Source: Poa pratensis (lineage: Eukaryota > Streptophyta > Magnoliopsida > Poales > Poaceae). From it: 64,000 nucleotides of DNA. The position numbers were made by a program, and so were the translations under genes. Below the pieces are notes generated by a model that was not told the DNA's origin, made no database searches, and saw only the letters and a program-made list of their open reading frames with translations. The stretch's first letter is position 1. Every line of letters starts with the position of its first letter. The DNA lies in contig CAMZMU010000069.1 in NCBI GenBank assembly GCA_947311845.1, positions 9,816,458-9,880,457 of the forward strand, written 5' to 3'. Below, one piece after another: positions 54,629 through 64,000 of the stretch.

Positions 54629-57536
54629 TTATTGTTGGGGCATTTGATGCTGACTGATCAAAAGTTGGGCATAAACCAGCTCATTCCAGGAATCCGGTAC
54701 TCCGGGAAGACACCAGTGGCTGCAGTCCTGGTACCTCTCGGGCGATCTCCTCTCCTCCTCGGTCAGGTGCTGCTTGCGGTACACTGAAGGGTGTGCATCC
54801 TTTCTGTAGTCAGTCAATCTTGTTATGTTCAAGTAAACAACCGGAGTTCTCATCTTGTGGATCACATCCTCTAAAATGCTCATTTTCGGTGGGTAGGTTG
54901 AAAGGTATTCTTCATTTTTTATTGGCTCGGTCTCATTGTCACAGCTGCCACCTGAATTCCATTGCCCACCACTGCATAATGAGATGCACATCAGTGTATT
55001 AGTTCATCAGTCAAGAACATGTAAGGAAAAACATAGCATGTAGCAGTCCACAGAAAAGAAAAGGCTGCACACCTGAAATGAGATGCTGAGTAGCCTCTGA
55101 ACATCACAGTGGTCTTCTTGGGATTTACATTGGCATCAATCCATCTGGACCAGGTTACAAGAGCTTTATGAAAGGCATCCACAACATTTAACTCGCTATA
55201 TATGTGACTACCTTCCTGGTAATAGTCCTTCCTGTGGCACATTGAGCATATCTTCAGTGTTGGGCATTTGAATGCCTCGCGCGTGCTTAAGCAATAAGAA
55301 TATAATGGAGATGATTGTCCAACAAGAGAGAAGTAAAAATAAGTTACCCTAGGGCAGTTTTTTCATGTGTCCACCAATGTCCGGTGTTGAAAATGATAAT
55401 GTCTGCATCCTTGTACTTTGGTGATGATTGCTCGACAATGTCAAGCCTAAGAGTTTCTTTTTTATTTCCATTGCTGACTCGCGTCTCCCATTCTTGGACT
55501 AGGAAGGGGGAGCGGAAGAACTCCACGCTGCAGTTATAGTCCTAAACAATAACAAAAAATACGTCATAGTTAGTTAAATGGACGCAAATTTACAGTAATC
55601 TAGACCCCTTCCAAACTAGAGAACATATGTACCGTGAACAAGAACGAGTAGGAGCCCTCGGTCTTAAACTCGCGCCTACCAGACGCCTCAAAAACCTTTC
55701 TCTTGTCCTTGACAGAGTGCCTCAAGATGCAAACAAGGGATTCCCACATGTTCCTATTGAGTGAATCGCCAACAAAAACTAGCCGTTTTCCCCTAAGCCT
55801 CTCCAACATATCAGTTGGATTCAATCTAATATAACAAAAGTAGATTGGGCATGTTACACAACCAAGCATGAAATGGATTCACCGACATTTGATCGAGTTA
55901 TTCTAGTAATCTTTCCTCACCTTGGGATGTTGCATCCACTGGGTTGCCACCGGAGCTTCTGGTAAGTTTTATCTGGCCGGCCATTGAGATGGCAGTCGAA
56001 GGGTTCATCGATATGCGGACATGATCCCCCGGGGTAGAGAGGGTACGAGTCGTCGCGAACCCAGCTCCCATGAAACATATCACAGCCCGCCATCTCCTGT
56101 ATCCAATCAACCTTCTTATTTCCACTCGTACTACCAGGCTGTTTAGTTGATGAACCATTCTCCTTGACCAGAACTTCGCTGTGATTCCCAGCTTTTGAAG
56201 CGATCGTTTGCGATGAATGACCCTTCAATGAACCAGCACTAGCCTGGGGGGTTGTTTCCTTCTTATTTACAGTACTAACACTTCCACTAGAAGAAGCTCC
56301 ACTAGTCTGGTTCTTGAATGGAGATCCACCCTCTTTCTCCCCTGCCATCACCGGACTCGCGGTCTGATTACTAGTAGAAACCACATTCCCACTAGCTTTA
56401 TCACGCTGAACTCCGCCATCTTCGGCGCTGCTCTTCACAGGACTAGCACTTTCTGCTGATTTATGGGTTGCATCTCCGTTTCTACTCCCTGACCGAGCAT
56501 CAGACTCGTTATTCAGATCAGACTTTGCAACTGTTTCACTTCCGGCAGAACCACTGCCCGCCGCAACAAGTGCATCCTTTCCGTCAGACTTCGCAGTAGT
56601 GTTATTTTCAGCAACAGAACTACTGCTCGGAGCACCGCTTGAAGTCACAGTCTGGTTATCTGACCCAAGCTTGGAATCGGCCTTCACGGCGCTGCCATCT
56701 CCAGCAGAACTACCGCTGGAGACTCCAATTGAATCCTTGGTGTCTGCTTTCACCGCACTGCCATTTTCAGCAGCATCATTACTGGTCGGAGCTTCGCTTC
56801 TCGACTTCTTACTGGATCCATCACTCTCCTCATCGGCCTTCGCCACCGTTCTGTGTCCGGCAAAACCACTAGCTGGGGATCCACCGCCATCCCCTGCCTC
56901 CTGACTGCTAGAACTAACTGTCCCGTTTCCTTTATTCCGATCTGGCACACTAATCGGCGCACCGCCACCTGTGGCAGAAATATCCGCCGGAGCTCCCCCG
57001 CCGTCCTCGATTCCGCTCTTCGCCACGGCGGCAGCGGTGCCAGTTCCGGCCGGCGGTGCACCCCCACCGTCGGCATTGCTGCTCGGCGCACCACCACCAC
57101 TTCCCAACTGCTTATCAGACACATCCGTAGCAGAATCACTGCTCCCCGCTCCACTTTCCGCTCGCGTGCTACCCCTATCACTGCTCACCTCGCTCGATCC
57201 GCCACCGCCACCGCTGGCGCGGGGCAACGGCTCCGGCGAGGCGGTCGAGGAGTTGGTGGGGAAGATGGAGGAGAAGAAGGTCGATACCTGCGAGCGGTAG
57301 GGCGCCGTGGAAGCGTACACGCCGTCGAACCACGAGGCTCTTTCCCCGCCGACAGCGCCAGCGGGGGCCGGGGACGAGGACAGGGCGATGTAGGCCGTCA
57401 ATGCGGCGAAGGCCACCGCGAAGGCGTACAGCACGAGCCTCGCGCGGCGGCGTGAGCGTCCTGAGTTGGTTCCGAGCGGGATGATGTCGGAGCAGGCCAT
57501 GGCCGCCAGGCCGCTCTGCTTCCACAGGCCCTTCAT
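54629..57536 (-). CDS. TBL: Trichome birefringence-like (TBL) polysaccharide O-acetyltransferase
   Basis: Five exons with GT..AG borders and consistent phases: 57536-55921, 55825-55633, 55541-55348, 55231-55073 and 54971-54629, predicting 834 residues. A short cytosolic N terminus precedes a signal anchor at about residues 31-51 ([19 protein letters not shown]), so the protein is a type II Golgi membrane protein. A Ser/Gly/Ala-rich spacer of about 400 residues follows. The PMR5N domain starts near residue 485 (CDMFHGSWV), the GDS esterase motif FVGDSLNRN is near 558-560, and the DxxH motif DCSHWCLPG is near 803-806, all intact. TBL proteins acetylate cell-wall xylan, mannan or pectin. The long spacer fits the TBR/TBL1/TBL2 group, and the substrate cannot be told from sequence. 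Start chosen: MKGLWKQSG, the first ATG of the open frame ahead of the anchor. Confidence 0.93.
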
Positions 57537-57796
57537 CCCGCCACCCGCGCGACGGCGGCGGCGGCAATTCCTGCTGCGGCGCGCGGCGCGCGGCGCGGGG
57601 ATAGAGTTTGGCAGCGGTGGACTTGGGGAGGTGGAGGCGGTGAAGAAGCGACAGTGACAGTGAATGGCGAATGATTTGAGGAAAGCTTTCGGGAGCAGTG
57701 GAAGTGGAGGGAGGGGAAGAAGAAGCGGGCGTCTGCGTGTACGCGGGCGGGTGGCTTTAGAAAATTTGGGGAAGATGATTTGATACTAACGGGTAA
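57537..57796 (-). promoter_or_regulatory. TBL 5' UTR and proximal promoter
   Basis: A GC-rich 260-bp interval lies between the TBL start and a Harbinger-like insertion. No certain TATA box was found. Any distal promoter is displaced by the 1.1-kb insertion. Confidence 0.4.
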
Positions 57797-58899
57797 GGGC
57801 ATCTCCAGCCGTGTTGCCCCCACTCCAGGAGCCATTTCTTCCGCCGGATTTGCCCCCCAGGAGAGGTTTGGTTTCTGGGTGCGGGCTGTTTTCCAGTCGT
57901 GGCCAAACCCATAAAATAGAAGTGAACACGTGGCGGCAGCTCGCGAGAGCACAGGCCGAAGCAGCGCCGTCTGGGCGGTCTCGCGTGGCCGAGCTGGGGA
58001 CGACGAGCAAGCTCCGGAGGCCAGCTCGAGGTCGGCGCCCGCCCCGCGGCGTACAGCGCCCATGCCGCGCCAGAGGCCGCGCGAGCTCCGCCCCGGCCAC
58101 GCGAGAGGACGCGCGAGCTCGGCCACGCGAGCTCTTCCCGCAGGACTCGCCGCCGTCGTGGCCATCGAGGCGCAGCTCCAACCTTCCGACATGGACCGGT
58201 TCGGGGCGGGGCGGCTCCCGGCGCGCTCGAGCTTGGTGCGGGGCTGCTCCCGGTGGCTCACGCTTGGTGCGGGGCGGCGGCGGGGCTGCTCCCGGCGCGC
58301 TCGAGATTGGGGCGGAGCAGGCGGCAGCTCGCAAGTGCTCGACGTCCACGGCGACGGCAGCAGGGAGACAGCCACGGGCGCGAGCTCCTCCCCGGCCTCG
58401 CGTGGGCGGCACCCAGGTGCTCGTCATGTACCAGAGCTGTGACCACCACGTGCCCCGGCCATGGACGACGGCGCGAGGGGCAAGCGCGAGCGGCGGCGAT
58501 CTCGAGCCGGGGACGGAAGAGAGGAGCAGCGGCGAGCTCGAGCCTGAGCCAGAAGAGAGGAGCGGCGACGGCGTGAGGTATGCAGAGGAGGGGCAAGCCG
58601 GACCAGACGAGGTTGGAGGGCGGCGCAGCAAGAGGATAGAGGAGAGAGAAGAGCACATGGTGGGGCTGATGGGAAAGTGAGGAGAGAGATGGTGCTTGGA
58701 CGCTGACAGTGGGCCAAATTTGCATGTAAATGTTAGCGCCGCCCCCCCAGGCGAAACCCAGGCGGATGGGTTTGTGCTGGGTGCGCCGCGGCGCTATCCG
58801 GCGCTAATCGACCTCTTGGGGCGACGACTGGTAGGATTTTTTAGCGCCGGCGCTAAAAAATGGCGCTTTTTGCTCTGGGGGGCACGGCTGGAGATACCC
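57797..58899. mobile_element. PIF/Harbinger-like non-autonomous element with GC-rich cargo (copy 3)
   Basis: The ends GGGCATCTCCAGCCGTG and CACGGCTGGAGATACCC are inverted repeats, with TAA at 57794-57796 and 58900-58902. The interior is very GC-rich with imperfect internal repeats (GGGGCTGCTCCCGGCGCG and relatives around 58210-58310). Open frames of about 280-290 codons occur on both strands (for example 57811-58680 + and 58658-57786 -). These follow from base composition, and no domain is recognised in any of them. Confidence 0.75.
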
Positions 58900-58902
58900 T
58901 AA

Positions 58903-59900
58903 CGGCATCGCGGATCTGTTTAGATTTCTTTGATTTTAGGTTTACCGACTTGCTTTTTCTTCGGAGGGTCAAAGGAAGGTCACAAGGAGTAGAAAAAATG
59001 GGAATTGTAGATAGAGAATAGATAACCGTCCATTTTATCTATCTATGTCAATCCGTCACCTTCCATGTTCATTGTTTATCACACAAATATTGTTAGGTTT
59101 CATATGTGAAGTTTTGCAAGAAACTTTTTTTGTAACATCACAAATGTAGGAAACTAGAAAGATACCACGCGCGTTGTTAGGGAACCTTAAATGAAATTAT
59201 AGGAGTATAAAAGAAATGATATATGATGCATGAAATGGAAAACAATTCTTGGTAATCAATTTTCGTATATTTTAAAATTGATGATGTGGAAATTGTATGG
59301 CTAAAAGAATTTATAATGTGAATAATTTGCATGTATGGATGAATATCATTAATAAATATGGGAGGACATGGATAAATGAATGTCTCAAATAGTGGATGAT
59401 GTGGTGATGGCATGGATAAATAAATGGCTAAAATAGTGGATGATGTGTACACATTGCATGTAGAGATGGACAAATTTAATGAATGTTAGTGGGATTTTGC
59501 TTTATAAGAAGTATAGATAGATAGATTGTATTAGCGTATTCATGTTGAATATCTTGATTTCTATTATTCCGCAGTCCAGAAATAGCACATACATTTCAAA
59601 CAACATTGATTTACAAGTTTATCCTACCCTCTGACACAAATAAAAGTTGTTATCAGATTTCTATAATAGATGCAAATAAATTTTTTAAAGGACATAGATT
59701 TACAAGTTGTTGTCCTATTTGTAGGAACATATGGAAACAAATAAATCGATGAATCTCGAAGAACATTAGACCCACTTTCAGAGGATAGAAGGCTTGTTCT
59801 TGTCGTGAGGTCACCTTGTGTATGCGTAGTGAATAGTTCCGATTACCATATTTTTCATCAAAAAAAATTACAAAGGGGACAAAGAGAGTAGAGATTTTTT
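58903..59900. other. AT-rich intergenic DNA
   Basis: It contains a short imperfect repeat around GGATAAATGAATGTCTCAAA and GGATAAATAAATGGCTAAAA (59370-59440), each followed by TAGTGGATGATGTG. No gene was found. Confidence 0.45.
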
Positions 59901-59901
59901 T

Positions 59902-60245
59902 TGGCTCCCGGGCTCCAATGATCTCATTACTTAAACATTTCAAAAACAATAATATTTATAAGTTTTACAAAAAATCGATGATTTTTTACATGTTTTCAAT
60001 GATGTATCCCAGAAACGTGCAAAATATCGATTTGAAATATTTTATATTTCGAGCTACACAAAAAATGTCAAGTGTGTGATCTAAATTTACTCACCAAGAT
60101 ATACATAATTTTGTCATATTTATAGCTCAGAATGTAAAGTATTTCTAATGAGATTTTGCACGTTACATCATTCCATGAAGTTTTTTCAGATTTTTTTTAA
60201 AACCTTATAAATATAATTTTTTAGTGAGCACTGAACCTTAGGGCT
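59902..60245. mobile_element. Foldback MITE
   Basis: The left half (TATTTATAAGTTTTAC, ATGATGTATCCCAGAAACGT, GCAAAATATCGATTTGAAAT, GAGCTACACAA) pairs with the reverse complement of the right half (TATTTATAAGGTTTT, ATGATGTAACGTGCAAAATC, GAGCTATAAATATG). The ends are GGCTCC-like and imprecise. Confidence 0.65.
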
Positions 60246-60255
60246 TTAAAATGAC

Positions 60256-61332
60256 TTCCGGGACAAGGACTAGTAGTTTATTCAGAAAGAGAGTCATGGG
60301 GTCTTTTGCCGGTCCTGGGCTGCCGCCTGCCCGCTCGCGGCGCCCGTGCTTTCGCCGTCTGCGGGAGCACGGAACGCACCGCAGAAACTGACGTCCACGT
60401 TGCACCGTCCCCGGCGCTAAGCGTAATCATCTGGGACGCGTGCCCATGTCCGTACGGCCCCCGGGCGACGATCCGTGAGTGACCATCCTAACGAATTAAT
60501 TAAGCATCATTCTTATTTGTGGGGTGTCCTAACGAAGGTCTTTTTTTCTTTCTCTTTGTGGGGTTTGACTAATAAGAACAATACGGCTGGGCAATATTTA
60601 GGTAGGAATGCACTTCGATTCAGATGGTTGTCTGCACTATATATAGCACTCTAATTGGGTAGAGCAATTAGGCAGATTTCACCAGTTTGCTTGGCAACTA
60701 CTTGGGCCAAATGGGAATATGTCCATGGATTATATGGTCCATAATGTATGGGCCACGAGATCTGGATGTAATGGAACATAATAACAAAAGCGCTATCATC
60801 ACACCTTCCGATAATACTCTAAAAAAAAACAAAATCAAACTTCCGCTTATACAATAACGCAAAACCTAGAAACATTCTCTGCAGATCAGGTGCTGATACT
60901 CTGGCTTAATTTTTTTGTTGTTCCGGCCGGTGTGGGGTTCCTTTCCAAAGATTAGATCAAACTTAATTCCAATACGCATCATGCCTAATTATTTGTCTAG
61001 ATAGCCATTTCAACTTGTCTTCTTGCGTCTCCCTTTCCTGGTTCACTGCTGAAAATCACTTCAAGCGAACCATTTATGTCAGCATTTTGTACAAGCTTAA
61101 TGGCCAAATTCTTTGAGAACCATTTAGTTCTCAAAAGAAACACGATTGGTGGAGTGCGAGTGAAGAACAAGGTGCCCTTTAATTGCGAGTTGCTTTGCAA
61201 AGCGTGGTTGTTTTGTAAAGGTAAGTGATAAAGCAGGTGAAACGCTGTGCACGCACCGATAGCAGGGAGCCGGCCTATATATGTGACTGACCTACGAGGT
61301 CATGGATGATTCGCGCTTTGCATCAAGGTGGT
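60256..61332. other. Intergenic, nothing recognised
   Basis: A GC-rich patch lies at 60300-60480. A 67-codon - strand frame at 60997-61200 resembles nothing known to me. No splice structure was seen. Confidence 0.35.
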
Positions 61333-61359
61333 GATCGATCGATCGATCGATCGATCGAT
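61333..61359. repeat. (GATC)n microsatellite
   Basis: Nearly seven perfect copies of GATC. Confidence 0.95.
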
Positions 61360-61479
61360 GCGTCGCCTCTGATAAGCGCCCTCCTCTCCTTCCCTCCACA
61401 GTCTCCAAAGGAGAGGAAGAATCTAAGATAAAAGAAAAGGATTGTCCAAAGGAGAGGAGGTTTCGTACTCCCGATATCT

Positions 61480-61811
61480 AGTGATCCTGATATTTAGAAA
61501 TGTCGAAAACAGTATTTAGAGTTTTCAAAAAGAATAGAACAAAAATTCCAGATGAGCTGATAGTGTATTCAACGGACATGCAAAAATCAACCTTCAATAC
61601 TTTCTATTCTGGGCTACACAAAAATGAAAAATTTGTGGATCTGGAATATACGGATTTTCAAATCTCTAAATTTATTAGATTTTATATTTTATGTAGCCCA
61701 GAAATTACATTATTTAAAATTTAATTTTTTAAATCTTTGTGGGATACGCTGCTGACTACATCCGTTTTTTTTTCAAAAAATTTAACTCGTAATTTGTTTA
61801 CCAGGATCACT
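61480..61811. mobile_element. Foldback MITE
   Basis: The ends AGTGATCCTGATA and TACCAGGATCACT are inverted repeats. The centre is symmetric around GGCTACACAAAAATG ... ATGTAGCCC. It resembles the foldback element at 59902-60245 in its interior (GGCTACAC, ATTTTATATTT). Confidence 0.7.
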
Positions 61812-62950
61812 GGACCTCTAGCACACTTTAAAAGCAAGGGAACCCAGGCGAGGAGATGAAAAGAGCACTACATGTGGAGCACGTGTTGCAATGCCACCCC
61901 TAGCTGTCGTGTGGCCGACACAGGTCCGTTCACTCTCTCGGCTCTCGCTCGCTCGCTTCTTCGCCGTCGTGGACGCAATAAGCCGGGTCTGGTTCAGTTG
62001 ATCAGTATCGCGACGCTGAAGGTCGGTCGGTGATGCATGCCATCAAGTCCAGTATCAGGTTTCGGGGCACTATGCAGAAATGCGTGCAAGTTTCCCCGGC
62101 GAGAACGCCGTAACGGCAGCGTCAGCTGGCTTCTAAATTCCGGTGCTGGGAAATGGGGTGCATTACGATGTCTGGTTTAGTGCGGGCAGACGACCTCTGT
62201 ATAGCAAAAGCTGTAGGTTTCCTCTCTGTGTGTTTGATTTTGTTTTTGAACAGCTCTGTGTGTTGATTGGATGCAATAAGAGTCTGCAGGAACTCCATGT
62301 AAGAACGGTAGGCTTTGCAGCACTTGTGACTTGGCAAAATGAATGATGTCGAGCTAGCTAAGTTTTTGAAGTAGTTTCCACCAGGCGACAATTCAGTTGT
62401 CGTATAGAGCAGAAACATATATGCATCATCGCGGGACTTAATGGTGTTCGCTCAGAATCTTAATTTCATTTTTTTGTGCAACAAGATGATTTTCTAATGA
62501 CTAGTTTTTTGGGGTAAACAAAGTCCTCAGCTGATGTCCAGCACTGCCACATTTCCGAGTTTCAGAGATAATCCGAGGGAAAGATGGGCTGGACTGCCCC
62601 AGCCCAGCGGGGCTGCGGGGGGCGACCTATTCGTCGATAACATGCCTACCGCATACCCCCTCTGCGCCATAGTGGGCTTGGCCCATGCTTGACAGGGGCA
62701 AACATTGAACGCGCTAGCATGACTGTTTACTGGCCATCGACGACCCGTAACACTAGTTTCTGTTTCTTTTATCGCGTTTTAGCAGAGTAGCATCGCTCCT
62801 CATTTTCTTTTGAACTGGTAGTTTGATCGAAAGTGTAATAATTCATATGTTAGAACAAGTAAACCCTCTGCTTCATCTACTTCGTTTGAAAACACATCTC
62901 CTCCAAAAAAAATATGGAAGACCACATGATAAAAAATGTAACAAAAATTA
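61812..62950. other. Intergenic, nothing recognised
   Basis: No ORF with a known motif. It leads into the minisatellite. Confidence 0.35.
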
Positions 62951-63760
62951 ACCCCGTTGAACGGAATTTTGTCTTGAACGATTTATGAAACCCCGTTGAA
63001 CGGAATTTAGTCTTGAACGATTATTGGTAAACCCATTGAACATGATTTAGTATTGAACGATTTTTGGAAAACCCATTGAACGGAATTTTGTCTTGAACGA
63101 TTATTGGTAAACCCATTGAACGGGATTTAGTCTTGAACGATTTTTTTGGAAAACCCATTGAACGGAAATTGTGTTGAATGAATTAAAAAAAAAAACGTCG
63201 AACGGAAATTGGTCATGAACGATTTTAGAGAAAACCCATTGAAACGGAGTGAGTTTGGTCTTGAAAAAAAGATTTTGAAAACTCGTTTGAACGGAATTTG
63301 GTATGAACAATTTTTGGGAAACCGTTGAATGGATTTAGTCTTGAACGATTCTTGGAACCCGTTTGAACGGAATTTAGTGTTGAACGATTTTTGTAAAAAA
63401 ACCATTGAACAAAATTGTGCCTCGAACTGGATTTCTCAAAAAACCCATTGAACAGAAATTGTCCTTGAACATTTTTACCAAAAAAAAAACTGAGTTTGGT
63501 AGTGAACGATTGTTGGAAAACCCGTTGAACGGGAATTTGGTCTTGAACGATTTTTGAAACCACGTTGAACGGAATTAAGTTTGAAGACTTATTGGAAAAC
63601 CCATCGAACGGAATTTAGTCTTGAACGAATTTGGAAAACAATGAACTGAATTTAGTGTTGAATGTTTTACCCAAAAAAACGTCAAACGAAAATTGGGTTT
63701 TGAACGATTTAGGAAAAAACCAACGAAACGGAGTTTGGCCTTGAAAAAAATTATAGAAAA
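62951..63760. repeat. Minisatellite, about 20 units of about 40 bp
   Basis: The consensus is roughly CCCATTGAACGGAATTTAGT plus CTTGAACGATTTTTGGAAAA. Units vary from about 35 to 47 bp. A three-unit variant block (A-run unit, ACGTCGAACG-type unit, GAAACGGAGT-type unit) recurs with a spacing of six units, giving higher-order structure. The array ends exactly where the LTR at 63762 begins. Confidence 0.92.
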
Positions 63761-63761
63761 C

Positions 63762-64000
63762 TGTTGGAAATAGCCCTAGAGGCAATAATAAAGAGTTATT
63801 ATCATATTTCCATGTTCATGGTAATGTTTTTATCTCCATGCAATAATTGTATTAACCGGAAACCTATCATGTGTGGTTATGTAAACAACACAGAGTCCCT
63901 AGTAAGCCTCTACTAGAATAGCTCGTTGATTAATGATGGTTATGGTTTCCTAACCATGGACATGAGTTGTCAATTAATAAGGAGGTCATGTCATTGGAGA
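63762..64000 (+). mobile_element. Start of another Angela/BARE-type LTR (runs off window)
   Basis: TGTTGGAAATAGCCCTAGAG followed by GCAATAATAAAGAG is the characteristic start of Angela/BARE-type LTRs. It is related to, but clearly distinct from, the LTR at 17245. Only the first 239 bp are in the window, so it cannot be said whether this is a full element, a solo LTR or which strand the element is on. Confidence 0.75.

Noticed and set aside
57786..58725. ORFs of 280-290 codons on both strands
   Set aside because: Extreme GC content suppresses stop codons. Frames are open in several registers at once and encode Arg/Ala/Pro-rich sequence without a domain.
60997..61200. 67-codon frame on the - strand
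   Set aside because: Nothing recognisable, no splice partners and an AT-rich surrounding. Not supported as a gene.

Overview
This window is nuclear DNA of a grass, most likely a large-genome Pooideae species (wheat, barley, oat or ryegrass type). The evidence is spliced plant genes in a matrix of nested LTR retrotransposons, CACTA elements, Stowaway, hAT and Harbinger-like MITEs and 5'-truncated LINEs, plus an Angela/BARE-type Copia and the start of a second such LTR at the right edge. There are no bacterial features. All family names come from reading translations and terminal motifs by eye, without a database.

Layout. (1) 1-4.0 kb: the 3' half of a cyclic nucleotide-gated channel gene (+). 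Splice sites are good, but the first visible exon is frameshifted. (2) 4.7-6.5 kb: a Stowaway MITE and a Harbinger-like element with gene-like cargo. (3) 6538-39993: one Sirevirus-type Copia element (- strand) with 5-bp target duplication CTAAT, expanded to 33.5 kb by later insertions. Its extra ORF downstream of pol is split by a CACTA element (9555-13495, TSD ATG). Its pol is split by an Angela-type Copia (17245-34010, TSD CTTGT). That Copia contains a Gypsy element (17802-27813), whose left LTR carries a hAT MITE. A LINE tail, a second hAT MITE (in gag) and a 276-bp retroposon (in the 3' LTR) complete the stack. (4) 40.0-41.2 kb: a plastid rps3 fragment and a foldback MITE. (5) 41832-43249: a three-exon WRC-domain gene (-) with a 1-bp frameshift inside the WRC motif. 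(6) 44.9-47.8 kb: a diverged direct repeat, a Stowaway, a second Harbinger-like element and a 29-base poly-G run. (7) 48.1-52.4 kb: a LINE tail split by a CACTA (TSD TTA) that is itself split by a smaller CACTA (TSD TCG). (8) 52.5-53.5 kb: a foldback MITE with a tRNA-like core and a LINE RNase H tail. (9) 54629-57536: an intact five-exon TBL (trichome birefringence-like) gene (-), with a third Harbinger-like element about 260 bp upstream of its start. (10) 58.9-64 kb: AT-rich intergenic DNA with two foldback MITEs, a GATC microsatellite, a 40-bp minisatellite of about 20 units with higher-order structure, and the first 239 bp of another Angela/BARE-type LTR.

Only the TBL gene looks fully intact. 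The CNGC and WRC genes each carry one frameshift that is either a real lesion or a sequence error. No new defence or metabolic system was found. The most unusual items are the spliced-looking extra ORF of the Sirevirus with its own cluster of LTR-like CGG palindromes, the trio of Harbinger-like elements carrying GC-rich gene-like cargo, and the higher-order minisatellite.
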